DNA of 64,000 bases from Streptomyces adelaidensis (GCF_016598475.1 NZ_JAEMUX010000004.1:124001-188000); one strand, 5' to 3'; shown: positions 43,226 through 51,817, numbered from the stretch's first letter. Numbers and translations are program-made. The notes: a model not told the origin generated them from the sequence alone.

Positions 43226-43350
43226 CACTTTTCTTTTTCGTGCCCCAATTCTTTTGTTTGGCCCCACGGCCCTTCTTTTGTTTTTTCCTCGACCGAAAGG
43301 CTTTGCCCTTCAGTAGCATGATGCGTGAGCCCCGCTTCCGTACTGCGGGG
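43226..43350 (+). promoter_or_regulatory. T-rich leader/promoter region of the lipoprotein-kinase module
   Basis: From about 43226 to 43312 the sequence is strikingly T-rich (ACTTTTCTTTTTCG, TTCTTTTGTTTGG, TTCTTTTGTTTTTTCC) in an otherwise roughly 70% GC window. A hairpin CCCCGC/GCGGGG follows at 43330-43350, 31 bp before the lipoprotein start. Candidate roles are an upstream promoter element, a site for an AT-binding nucleoid protein such as Lsr2, or a transfer boundary. Confidence 0.5.
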
Positions 43351-43380
43351 TGACGGGGGAAACCGCCGGGGGGAGCGGTC

Positions 43381-44886
43381 ATGACAATTCACGCATGCTT
43401 GCGAACATGTTTGCGAAAAGCGGGGAAATCGGCTGCCCGGAGGATCGCCGTCCTACTGGTGGGCGTGGTGATCCTCAGCGGCTGCGGCGACTCGACGCCG
43501 GCGCTGTTGGCGGTGAAGGCGGTGGCCGCGGGCGTGCCGTCTCTCGCGCCCTTCTTCGACGAGGGCGAGCGGCTGGGCCGGGACGAGCCCGACCTCAGGT
43601 CCCTGGAGCCGCACAGCGGCCTGCAGCAGGGCAACACCCCCGGCCTGTACGGGGGCACACAGCAGCCGAAGATCTGTGACGTCGGCAAACTGGAGGATTT
43701 CCTCACCGATCCCGAGAACAAGAAAAAGGCTCAGCAATGGGCCGGGATCGTCGGAATCGACGTGGCCGGAATCGCTGATTATCTCGACGAACTCACTCCC
43801 GTTCTCCTGCGCCACGACACCCTCGTGAAGAACCACGACTACAAGAAGGGCAAGGCCGTCCCCTTCGACGCGTTGCTGGAAACCGGTATCGCGGTATTGG
43901 TCGACAGTCAGGGCCTGCCCGCCGTGAAGTGCAGCTGCGGAAATCCCCTGCGCGCGTTCGACGAGGACCCTCAGCGCATCAAGGTGGATTTCGCCGAGGG
44001 CAACGAGGAGTGGAAGGGCTACGACAAGTCCCGGGTGGTCGTCGTCAAGCCCGCGCCCGAGCAGCTGAAGGAGGTCAAGCTCGTCGACGTCGAGGACCCG
44101 GACCAGGGCATCAGCCGGGACGTCGGCACCACGGGCGAGTCCGACACGACGTTCGACACCCGGGCGCGGCAGGCCGTGCCGAAGGTACGGGGGATGACCT
44201 TCGGCGACGCCAGTGCGGCCATGGCGGACAAGGGTCTGGCCGTTGCGGTCGCCGGGGACGAGATGCCGCCCAGCGACGCGCCGGTGACCGGTTCGAGCCC
44301 CGGGCCGGGTACCCGGCTGGCGTTCGGTGACGCCGTGGCACTGCAGGTGGACTGGCCGGGGGCGTCGTCCGACGAGGGTAAGGACGACCCGGGATCCGGC
44401 TCGGGCTCGGGCTCGGGTTCCACGGGGACGGGACCGGAACCGACCGGGCCCTCGGCGACGGACGGCTCACCGTCGAACAGCTCGCCGTCGTCCGGGTCGC
44501 CGATGGCGAGCACTCCCCCAACGGCCGGCGGCACATCTCCGACACCGACACCGACACCAACGCCGACTCCGACTCTGACACCGACTCCGACTCCGACTCC
44601 GACTCCGACACCGTCCAAGACCCCCGAGCCGCCACCGACGCCCACACGCACTCCCACGCCAACCCCCACACCCCCGCCCACTCCGACGCTCACCACATCC
44701 GCACCGCCCGCCACCCCGACCCGGACGAGCACGCCGCCGGAGCCCCCCGATCCCGACCCCAGCCCCCCGGAGGACAGCGAGCCCCCGGAGGAGAGCGGGC
44801 CGGCCACCGACGACCCGGTGGATCCCGGGGGCCCGAGCGACTCGGGTGATCCCGTCGAGAACCCCGTCCAGTCCGTGCGGATCTGA
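43381..44886 (+). CDS. Lipoprotein with DUF6777-like and PASTA domains and a Pro-Thr-rich stalk
   Basis: The 501-residue protein has a lipobox (VVILSGCGDS, Cys35). About residues 60-220 form a conserved actinobacterial domain (GLYGGTQQPKICDVGKLEDF, VLLRHDTLVKNHDY, VLVDSQGLPAVKCSCGNPL). One PASTA-like repeat spans about 265-325 (VPKVRGMTFGDASAAMADKG, PGTRLAFGDAVALQVDW). A roughly 170-residue disordered tail of TP, SG and acidic repeats follows. The first third has lower GC and more AAG, AAT and GAA codons than its neighbours. It lies directly upstream of a Ser/Thr kinase that itself lacks PASTA, suggesting a separate muropeptide-sensing partner. Confidence 0.8.
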   Translation: MTIHACLRTCLRKAGKSAARRIAVLLVGVVILSGCGDSTPALLAVKAVAAGVPSLAPFFDEGERLGRDEPDLRSLEPHSGLQQGNTPGLYGGTQQPKICDVGKLEDFLTDPENKKKAQQWAGIVGIDVAGIADYLDELTPVLLRHDTLVKNHDYKKGKAVPFDALLETGIAVLVDSQGLPAVKCSCGNPLRAFDEDPQRIKVDFAEGNEEWKGYDKSRVVVVKPAPEQLKEVKLVDVEDPDQGISRDVGTTGESDTTFDTRARQAVPKVRGMTFGDASAAMADKGLAVAVAGDEMPPSDAPVTGSSPGPGTRLAFGDAVALQVDWPGASSDEGKDDPGSGSGSGSGSTGTGPEPTGPSATDGSPSNSSPSSGSPMASTPPTAGGTSPTPTPTPTPTPTLTPTPTPTPTPTPSKTPEPPPTPTRTPTPTPTPPPTPTLTTSAPPATPTRTSTPPEPPDPDPSPPEDSEPPEESGPATDDPVDPGGPSDSGDPVENPVQSVRI

Positions 44887-44902
44887 ACCCCGGGAGTGAC
44901 CG

Positions 44903-46828
44903 ATGCAGTCAGGAGCACCGCATTCGGGAGTCGGCCGGGTGATCGCCGACCGCTATCTCCTGCTGAACCGGCTGGGCAGCGGCGGCATGGGCCACGTCTG
45001 GCTGGCGCACGACCAGCAGCTGGACTGCGAGGTGGCGCTCAAGGAGATCGTGTTCCGCGATCCGGACGAGGCCGAGCGGGACCGTACGGCCCGGGTGGCG
45101 CGCGCCCGTGCCGAGGCCCGGCATGCCGCCGTGCTGCGCGGCCACCCGAACGTGGCGACCGTGCATGACGTCCTGGAGCACGACGAGCTGCCTTGGATCG
45201 TCATGGAGTACGTGCCGGGTGCCCTCGACCTGAAGGCCGTCGTCACCCGGCGCGGCGCCCTCGCGCCCGCCGAGTGCGCCCGGATCGGGCTCGCCGTGCT
45301 GGACGCGCTGACCGCCGGGCACGAGCGCGGCATCATGCACCGGGACGTCAAACCCGCCAACATCCTGCTCGCCCCGGATCGCACCGGCTCGCCGTACGCG
45401 CGTGTTCACCTCACGGACTACGGCATCTCCGTCCAGCCCGATACCCAGGAGACCCGGTACACGCGGACGCATGTGCTGGTCGGGACCTCCGGGTATCTGG
45501 CGCCCGAGCGGGCCCAGGGCGGGCCGCCGACCGCCGCGGCCGACCTGTTCTCGCTGGGCTGCACGCTGTACTACGCCGTCGAGGGGTACGGGCCCTTCGA
45601 CCGGGACTCGGAGATCGCGGCGCTGACCGCAGTCGTCCTGGAGGAACCGCGCCCCATGCTGCGGGCGGGCGCCCTGGAACCGGTGCTGGCCGCCATGCTC
45701 GGCAAGGATCCCGTGCACCGGATCACGGCGTCCGAGACCGAGGCCGCGCTCTCGGCGATCGTCACGCCCCAGGCGCACCCCCGCACCGAGCCCGACCTGG
45801 GCTCGCAGCCGCACTGGGCGAGTGAGCGGACGCACACGGCGGAGCCGGAGATCCTCGGCTCGCCGATCCCGCACGAGTCGCCGTGGTACGCGCCGGCGCC
45901 CGCACCGGCGAGCCCCTCCGCCTGGGCCCCGGCCGCCGACCCGGGCTACGGCGCTCCCCCGCGCACCACCGGCACCGGCGGCCGCCGCCGACGCCACCGC
46001 AGCCGGGCCCTGCTGGCCGGGGTGGCGACCACGCTCGGCCTCGCCCTCACGGTGGGCGGCACCTGGTACGCCTTCGGGAACCTGCCGGGTGGCACGGGCG
46101 ACGGCGACACCGTCGGCGGGAAGCCGTACGGGGATGCCGTCGGGCTGTCCGAGCCGCTCAAGGACGGCGACTGTGTACAGGTCACCTGGGCGGGCGTCCG
46201 GTTCGAGGGGACGCCGCGACTCCAGCTGGTGCCCCAGTGCACGGGGCCCGCGGTGGACGGGCAGGTGATGGCCTTCCACGAGGCGTCCTCGGCCGAGGAC
46301 GCGCGGGCGAGCGGGACCGCGCGGTGCGAACAGCTGACCGAGGAGGAGCGCGGGAACCTGGTGGACATCCGCTCCTACCCCGTCCTCCCGGCCGACGACG
46401 GCTTCGACGCCGCGGGACACCGGGTCGCCTGTCTGCTGCTGGGCGAGCGCCGGCCGGTGTACGGGCCGATCGGGCGCCACCGTCAGGAGGGGGAGACCGT
46501 GTTCGTCGACGCGGCGACCATGCAGAAGCAGGACTGCCTCGACGTGATCTCCGACAGCAGGGCCCGGCTGGTGTCCTGCCTGGGCCGCCATCGGCAGAAG
46601 GTGCTCGGCTTCCACGAGATGAGCCCCGGGACGACCTACGCGAAGGCGAACGCCGAGGCGCTGGCCGCCTGCGCGAAGAACGTGCCCCCGGAGGAGTACG
46701 GCTACGAGGAGGCCGTCACCGCCTCCGGCTACTGGCTCAGCGAGGACGGCTGGAAAAAGGGCGCACATTACGTCGTCTGCACTGTCATTTCCGGTAGTGG
46801 GGGCACCATGGAGGGAGAAGAAGCCTGA
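44903..46828 (+). CDS. Transmembrane Ser/Thr protein kinase with extracellular sensor domain
   Basis: The 641-residue kinase has a Gly-rich loop RLGSGGMGHV (24-32), ATP Lys47, catalytic HRDVKPAN (Asp148) and DYG (172-174) in place of the usual DFG. GTSGYLAPERAQGG closes the activation segment. A Pro-rich juxtamembrane linker (about 290-360) leads to one TM (LLAGVATTLGLALTVGGTWY). Extracellularly, two related Cys-containing halves (GDCVQVTWAG..., QDCLDVIS...RARLVSC) resemble septum-formation-type domains. It starts 16 bp after the lipoprotein and precedes a tiny membrane protein. Confidence 0.92.
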   Translation: MQSGAPHSGVGRVIADRYLLLNRLGSGGMGHVWLAHDQQLDCEVALKEIVFRDPDEAERDRTARVARARAEARHAAVLRGHPNVATVHDVLEHDELPWIVMEYVPGALDLKAVVTRRGALAPAECARIGLAVLDALTAGHERGIMHRDVKPANILLAPDRTGSPYARVHLTDYGISVQPDTQETRYTRTHVLVGTSGYLAPERAQGGPPTAAADLFSLGCTLYYAVEGYGPFDRDSEIAALTAVVLEEPRPMLRAGALEPVLAAMLGKDPVHRITASETEAALSAIVTPQAHPRTEPDLGSQPHWASERTHTAEPEILGSPIPHESPWYAPAPAPASPSAWAPAADPGYGAPPRTTGTGGRRRRHRSRALLAGVATTLGLALTVGGTWYAFGNLPGGTGDGDTVGGKPYGDAVGLSEPLKDGDCVQVTWAGVRFEGTPRLQLVPQCTGPAVDGQVMAFHEASSAEDARASGTARCEQLTEEERGNLVDIRSYPVLPADDGFDAAGHRVACLLLGERRPVYGPIGRHRQEGETVFVDAATMQKQDCLDVISDSRARLVSCLGRHRQKVLGFHEMSPGTTYAKANAEALAACAKNVPPEEYGYEEAVTASGYWLSEDGWKKGAHYVVCTVISGSGGTMEGEEA

Positions 46829-46842
46829 GGAAGGGTGTTGCG

Positions 46843-46998
46843 ATGCCCGGTTCGACGAAGGCCATGGGGGTGCTCACCGTCGGTGGGCTGGTCGTGGTGA
46901 CGGCCTACTCGGTGGCGCTCGGCAGCAATGGCTGGCTGTGGTTCGGATGGGTCGTCCTCGGCCTGTTGACGCTGGGGATGGTGGCATCGCGCACCTGA
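46843..46998 (+). CDS. Small membrane protein, 51 aa
   Basis: ATG at 46843 begins MPGSTKAMGVLTVGGLVVVT, then AYSVALGSNGWLWFGWVVLG and LLTLGMVASRT, two hydrophobic helices joined by a short loop. AGGAAGG lies 8-14 nt upstream. The gap to the kinase is 14 bp, so it is almost certainly co-transcribed. Codon GC3 fits the genome. No function is known; it may assist the kinase in the membrane. Confidence 0.65.
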   Translation: MPGSTKAMGVLTVGGLVVVTAYSVALGSNGWLWFGWVVLGLLTLGMVASRT

Positions 46999-47017
46999 GG
47001 CTCAGCGTCGGTGACCT

Positions 47018-48241
47018 TCAGGCGCGGGGGATTCCCCCGTCCGGGTGTACGCCCGGCTGGTATTTGGGCAGCCGGGCGGTGATTTTCATGCCCGCGCCGA
47101 CGGCGGTCTCGATGACGAGGCCTCGGTCGTCGCCGTACACCTGGCGGAGCCGTTCGTCGACGTTGCTGAGGCCTATGCCACCGGAGGGGCTGCTCTCGCC
47201 TGCCAGGATGCGGCGGAGCACCTCGGGTTCCATGCCGACGCCGTCGTCCTCGATGACGACGAGTGCCTCGGCGCCCGCGTCCTGTGCGGTGATGCTGATG
47301 TGGCTCTTGTCGGTCCTGCCTTCGAGGCCGTGTTTGACGGCGTTCTCGACCAGGGGCTGGAGGCAGAGGAAGGGCAGGGTGACCGGCAGGACCTCGGGGG
47401 CTATCTGGAGGGTGACCGAGAGGCGGTCGCCGAAGCGGGCCCGGACCAGCGCCAAGTAGTGGTCGATGGCGTGGAGTTCGTCGGCGAGGGTGGTGAAGTC
47501 GCCGTGTCTGCGGAACGAGTAGCGGGTGAAGTCGGCGAATTCCAGGAGGAGTTCGCGTGCGCGCTCGGGGTCGGTGCGGACGAACGAGGCGATCACCGCG
47601 AGCGAGTTGAAGATGAAGTGCGGGGAGATCTGGGCGCGCAGGGCCTTGATCTCGGCCTCTATCAGCCGGGTGCGGGACTGGTCGAGGTCGGCCAGCTCCA
47701 GCTGGACGGAGACCCAGCGGGCGACCTCCCCGGCGGCCCGGACGAGGACGGCGGACTCGCGCGGCGCACAGGCGACGAGCGCCCCGTGCACGCGGTCGTC
47801 GACGGTGAGCGGGGCGACGACGGCCCAGCGGACCGGGCAGTCGATGATGTCGCAGGTCAGCCGGAAGGCCTCGCCCCGGCCGGTCTCCAGGGGCCCGCCC
47901 AGCCGTTCCATGATCTCGGCGCGGTGGTGCTCCCCCACTCCCTCCCAGGCGAGGACCGACTCGTGGTCGGTGAGGCAGAGCGCGTCGGTGCCGAGCAGGG
48001 TGCGCAGCCGCTTGGCGGATCTGCGGGCGGTCTCCTCGGTGAGGCCGGCGCGCAGCGGGGGCGCAGCGAGCGTGGCGGTGTGCAGGGTCTGGAAGGTGGC
48101 GTGCTCGACCGGTGTGCCGAGTCCGCCGAGGCTGTTGCGGGGCCGGGCCGTGCGGCGGCCGAGCCAGAACCCGGCCGCGAGCAGCGGGAGCACGGCCACG
48201 AAGACCCCCGCCAGGAACCCGCTCACTTCACCGCTCATCAT
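47018..48241 (-). CDS. LytS-family sensor histidine kinase
   Basis: The 407-residue kinase has one N-terminal TM (FLAGVFVAVLPLLAAGFWL) and a GAF-like cytoplasmic sensor (about 65-180, LCLTDHESVLAWEG, VRWAVVAPLTVDDR). The His_kinase domain has phospho-acceptor His208 in LRAQISPHFIFNSLAVIASF. The HATPase has LCLQPLVENAVKHGLEG and GGIGLSNVDERLRQVYG. Two ATGs are adjacent; the second (48238) is better spaced from GGGAGG. It is the last gene of the operon that begins with its LytTR partner. Confidence 0.92.
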   Translation of the reverse strand: MMSGEVSGFLAGVFVAVLPLLAAGFWLGRRTARPRNSLGGLGTPVEHATFQTLHTATLAAPPLRAGLTEETARRSAKRLRTLLGTDALCLTDHESVLAWEGVGEHHRAEIMERLGGPLETGRGEAFRLTCDIIDCPVRWAVVAPLTVDDRVHGALVACAPRESAVLVRAAGEVARWVSVQLELADLDQSRTRLIEAEIKALRAQISPHFIFNSLAVIASFVRTDPERARELLLEFADFTRYSFRRHGDFTTLADELHAIDHYLALVRARFGDRLSVTLQIAPEVLPVTLPFLCLQPLVENAVKHGLEGRTDKSHISITAQDAGAEALVVIEDDGVGMEPEVLRRILAGESSPSGGIGLSNVDERLRQVYGDDRGLVIETAVGAGMKITARLPKYQPGVHPDGGIPRA

Positions 48242-48324
48242 TCACCTCCCGCATGTGGTACACCGCTCACCGCCCGCGGGTTCCCTCCCGCCGATCCTCG
48301 CCGCCGCCACAGTCCGATCGATCC

Positions 48325-50070
48325 TCACCTTCGCCACAGTTCGATCTCCTTGGTCGCCGCGCGGGTCCGGCCGCCGACCAGCTCCTCCGGGAGGTGGAAG
48401 CGCGCCAGGATCGCCGGTGTCTCCGCCGGGACCTTGCCGGGGGTGGCCAGGGACACCAGGACCATGGTGAGGAAGGCGAGGGGAACCGACCAGAGGGCGG
48501 GCCAGGCCAGCAGGGCGTGCAGGGTGCCGGTGCCGGGGTATCCGGCCATGGTCGCGGCGACCGCGAGGAGGGCCGAGCCGCCGCCGACGAGCATGCCGGC
48601 CGCGGCGCCCGGCGGGGTGAGGCGCCGCCACCAGATGCCGAGGACGAGCAGCGGGCAGAACGAGGAGGCGGAGACGGCGAAGGCGAGCCCGACCGCGTCG
48701 GCGACCGGCAGCCCGCCGACCAGGCCGCTGGCCGCCAGCGGTACGGCCATCGCGAGGACCGTGCCGAGCCGGAAGTGCCGTACGCCGCGTGCGGGCAGTA
48801 CGTCCTGGGTGAGCACGCCGGCGACCGCCATGGTCAGGCCGGACGCGGTGGACAGGAACGCGGCGAACGCGCCGCCCGCCACCAGCGCGCCGAGCAGGTC
48901 GCCGCCGAGGCCGCCGATCATGCGGTCCGGGAGGAGGAGCACGGCCGCGTCGGCGTCGCCGGTGAGGGCGAGGTCGGGGGCGTAGAGCCTGCCCAGGGCG
49001 CCGTAGACCGGTGGCAGGAGGTAGAAGGCGCCGATGAGGCCGAGGACGACGACGGTGGTGCGGCGGGCGGCGACGCCGTGCGGGCTGGTGTAGAAGCGGA
49101 CGACGACGTGGGGCAGGCCCATGGTGCCGAGGAAGGTGGCGAGGATCAGCCCGTAGGTGGCGTACAGGGGGCGTTCCTCGCGGCCCGCGGCGAGCGAGGT
49201 GGACATGCCGCCGTTGGTGGCTCGGTCGGCGACGGGGACGGTGTCGCCCTTGGTGAAGGTCAGCCGGGTGCCCCGGTCGATGCGGTGGGTGCCGACGGGC
49301 AGGTCGATCCGCCGGTCGTCGTGGCGGCGGCCGTCGATCGTGCCGGAGACGGTGACGGTCAGCGGGCTCGCGAGTTTCAGGTCGACGGTCTCGTCGACGC
49401 GGACGACCCGTTGTTCGCGGAACTCGGCGGGCTCGTCGAAGGCGTGGCGCGGGCCGCCGTCGCCCTGCCAGGCGAGGACGAGGAAGAGGGCGGGGACCAG
49501 GAGGGCGGTGAGTTTGAGCCAGTACTGGAAGGCCTGGACGAAGGTGATGCTGCGCATGCCGCCGGCGGCGACCGTGGCGCAGACGACGACGGCGACGATG
49601 ACCCCGCCGAGCCACTCGGGGGCGTCGGTGAGCACGTTCAACGTCAGTCCGGCGCCCTGGAGCTGGGGCAGCAGATACAGCCAGCCGACGCCGACCACGA
49701 AGGCCCCCGCGAGCCGCCGTACGGTCTTGGAGGCGAGCCGGGCCTCGGCGAAGTCCGGGAGGGTGTAGGCGCCCGAGCGGCGCAGCGGGGCGGCGACGAA
49801 CAGCAGGAGGACGAGGTAGCCGGCGGTGTAGCCGACCGGGTACCAGAGCATGTCGGGGCCCTGGACCAGGACGAGCCCGGCGATGCCGAGGAAGGAGGCG
49901 GCGGAGAGGTACTCGCCGCTGATCGCGGCCGCGTTGAGGCGGGGGCCGACGGTGCGGGAGGCGACGTAGAAGTCGGAGGTGGTCCGGGAGATGCGCAGGC
50001 CGAAGGCGCCGACGAAGACGGTCGCGACGACGACGAGGGCGACGGCGGGGACGGCGTAGGTGTCGTTCAC
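48325..50070 (-). CDS. Sodium/solute symporter (SSS family), monocarboxylate-type
   Basis: The 581-residue, roughly 13-TM transporter has family motifs ISGEYLSAASFLGIAGLVLV, AGGMRSITFVQAFQYWLKL, YATYGLILATFLGTMGLPHV and AGGAFAAFLSTASGLTMAVA. A roughly 95-residue hydrophilic insert (DEPAEFREQRVVRVDETVDL onward) sits in one external loop. Acetate, pyruvate or propionate uptake is typical of relatives (ActP/MctC). GTG start at 50070. It is flanked by its small partner and a LytS/LytTR system, suggesting that the substrate is also the sensed signal. Confidence 0.9.
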   Translation of the reverse strand: MNDTYAVPAVALVVVATVFVGAFGLRISRTTSDFYVASRTVGPRLNAAAISGEYLSAASFLGIAGLVLVQGPDMLWYPVGYTAGYLVLLLFVAAPLRRSGAYTLPDFAEARLASKTVRRLAGAFVVGVGWLYLLPQLQGAGLTLNVLTDAPEWLGGVIVAVVVCATVAAGGMRSITFVQAFQYWLKLTALLVPALFLVLAWQGDGGPRHAFDEPAEFREQRVVRVDETVDLKLASPLTVTVSGTIDGRRHDDRRIDLPVGTHRIDRGTRLTFTKGDTVPVADRATNGGMSTSLAAGREERPLYATYGLILATFLGTMGLPHVVVRFYTSPHGVAARRTTVVVLGLIGAFYLLPPVYGALGRLYAPDLALTGDADAAVLLLPDRMIGGLGGDLLGALVAGGAFAAFLSTASGLTMAVAGVLTQDVLPARGVRHFRLGTVLAMAVPLAASGLVGGLPVADAVGLAFAVSASSFCPLLVLGIWWRRLTPPGAAAGMLVGGGSALLAVAATMAGYPGTGTLHALLAWPALWSVPLAFLTMVLVSLATPGKVPAETPAILARFHLPEELVGGRTRAATKEIELWRR

Positions 50071-50090
50071 GGGTTCTCTGTTCCGTCGCC

Positions 50091-50450
50091 TCAGCGGTCC
50101 TCGACGAGGCGCACGAGGTCCTGTTCGTTGCGTTCGGCGCGGCGCACGTGCCAGTGGGCGAGGAGGACCAGGGGCGGGTAGATGCCGAAGCCGAGGACGG
50201 CCCACTCCAGGCCGGCGCCGTCCGGCATCGCGGCGAAGACCAGGGGCAGCGGGGCGACCAGCAGTACCAGGATCGCGAACACGGCGAGGGCGGCGCGGAG
50301 TTGGCTGCGCATGAGGGAGCGGACGTAGGTGTGGCCGAGGGTGGTCTGTTCGTCGATCTCGGTGCGGGGGCGGTGGTAGCCGGATGTGCGGCGGGTGCGG
50401 CGGGGCACTCCGGTGACGACGACGCGTCGTTCGGTGGGGTCGTTCGGCAT
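50091..50450 (-). CDS. Small two-TM membrane partner of the symporter (DUF485-like)
   Basis: The 119-residue protein has a basic N-terminus (RRTRRTSGYHRPRTEIDEQT), two TM helices (ALAVFAILVLLVAPLPLVFA; WAVLGFGIYPPLVLLAHWHV) and a charged C-terminus (RRAERNEQDLVRLVEDR). Small proteins of this shape precede SSS monocarboxylate permeases in many bacteria (YjcH/DUF485 type). It lies 20 bp from the symporter and 9 bp from the response regulator. Confidence 0.78.
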   Translation of the reverse strand: MPNDPTERRVVVTGVPRRTRRTSGYHRPRTEIDEQTTLGHTYVRSLMRSQLRAALAVFAILVLLVAPLPLVFAAMPDGAGLEWAVLGFGIYPPLVLLAHWHVRRAERNEQDLVRLVEDR

Positions 50451-50459
50451 GGCGGCTCC

Positions 50460-51215
50460 TCAGCCCGTGGTCCGGCGCATCAGCAGATCGCGCAGTTCGC
50501 GGGCGTGGCGGCGGCTGACCTGGAGTTCGACCGGGCCGACGAGGACGCTCACCGTGCCGGCGTCCAGGCGGAGTTCGCCGACGTGGCGCAGGGCGACGAG
50601 GTGACGGCGGTGGATGCGGACGAAGCCTCGGGAGCGCCAGCGTTCTTCGAGGGTGGAGAGGGGGATGCGGACGAGGTGGCTGCCCTGCGGGGTGTGCAGC
50701 CTGGCGTAGTCGCCCTGGGCCTCGACGTGGGTGATGTCGTCGACGGCGACGAAGCGGGTCACGCCGCCGAGTTCGACGGGTATCTGGTCGGGGTCGGGTT
50801 CGTGGACCGGTATCGGCGGGGCGGTGTCGCGGAACTGGGCGGCCCGGCGTATCGCCTCGGCGAGGCGTTCGCGGCGGACGGGCTTGAGGACGTAGTCGAC
50901 GGCCTTGAGGTCGAAGGCCTGGACGGCGAAGCCCTCGTGCGCGGTGACGAAGACGACGAGCGGGGGCCGCGCGAAGCCGGTGAGGAGGCGGGCGAGGTCG
51001 AGGCCGTCGAGTCCGGCCATGTGGATGTCGAGGAAGACGACGTCGATGGCCTCGGGCCCGTCGGGGCCGGACTCCAGGGCCCGGTTGATCCGGCGCAGTG
51101 CCTCGGTGGCGTCGCTCGCGCCCTCGGCACTGCCGATCCGGGGATCCGCGTTCAGCAGGTACAGCAGTTCCTCGAGAGAGGGTTTCTCGTCATCGACGGC
51201 GAGCGCGCGCAGCAT
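50460..51215 (-). CDS. LytTR-family response regulator
   Basis: The 251-residue protein has a receiver domain (DDE at 8-10, phospho-acceptor Asp63 in VVFLDIHMAGLDG, FVTAHEGFAVQAF, VLKPVRRERL) and a C-terminal LytTR DNA-binding domain (DDITHVEAQGDYARLHTPQG, WRSRGFVRIHRRHLVALRHV). It is the first gene of the operon with the DUF485-like protein, symporter and LytS kinase, analogous to pyruvate-responsive BtsSR/YpdAB systems that control a transporter. Confidence 0.93.
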   Translation of the reverse strand: MLRALAVDDEKPSLEELLYLLNADPRIGSAEGASDATEALRRINRALESGPDGPEAIDVVFLDIHMAGLDGLDLARLLTGFARPPLVVFVTAHEGFAVQAFDLKAVDYVLKPVRRERLAEAIRRAAQFRDTAPPIPVHEPDPDQIPVELGGVTRFVAVDDITHVEAQGDYARLHTPQGSHLVRIPLSTLEERWRSRGFVRIHRRHLVALRHVGELRLDAGTVSVLVGPVELQVSRRHARELRDLLMRRTTG

Positions 51216-51317
51216 GAACGTGGAGTGTAGGAGTAATTCGTACTACTGCACACGTCCGCGCGCCGGACGCCTTCGCGCCGGGCTCCGCGGGCACCCCTCG
51301 CTGGATACAGTGCCCGC

Positions 51318-51809
51318 ATGAACAGCAAGTCCGCGGTGTTCGACGAGCTCGATCGCAAGATCATCACGGCGTTGATGGCGAACGCGAGGACCAGCTTCGC
51401 CGAGATCGGCTCCGCTGTCGGCCTTTCCGCCACGGCGGTCAAGCGGCGGGTGGACCGGCTGCGCGAGACCGGGGTGATCACCGGCTTCACGGCCACGGTC
51501 CAGCCGGCGGCGCTCGGCTGGCGCACGGAGGCGTACGTGGAGGTGTACTGCGAGGGCGCGGCGCCGCCCCGGCGGCTCGCGGAGGTGGTACGCAACCATC
51601 CTGAGATCACCGCGGCGATGACGGTGACGGGTGGCGCGGACGCGCTGCTGCATGTACGGGCCGTCGATGTGGAGCACTTCGAGGAGGTGCTGGAGCGGAT
51701 CCGGGCGGAGCCGTTCATCCGGAAGACGATCAGTTACATGGTGCTGTCGCATCTGCTGCCGGAGGCTCCGGAGGCCGGGGCGACCCAGGACGCAGCGAAC
51801 CTGCGCTGA
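51318..51809 (+). CDS. Lrp/AsnC-family transcriptional regulator
   Basis: The 163-residue regulator has an N-terminal helix-turn-helix (LDRKIITALMANARTSFAEI, GSAVGLSATAVKRRVDRLRE) and a C-terminal RAM domain (TAAMTVTGGADALLHVRAVD). It lies directly upstream of arginine/ornithine catabolic genes. An Lrp-like palindrome lies in the 121-bp gap, so it is the likely arginine- or ornithine-responsive activator of that operon. Confidence 0.93.
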   Translation: MNSKSAVFDELDRKIITALMANARTSFAEIGSAVGLSATAVKRRVDRLRETGVITGFTATVQPAALGWRTEAYVEVYCEGAAPPRRLAEVVRNHPEITAAMTVTGGADALLHVRAVDVEHFEEVLERIRAEPFIRKTISYMVLSHLLPEAPEAGATQDAANLR

Positions 51810-51817
51810 ACGGGGAA

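Noticed and set aside
44540..44720. Possible CRISPR-like or mobile repeat
   Set aside because: It is an in-frame Pro-Thr coding microsatellite without spacers.
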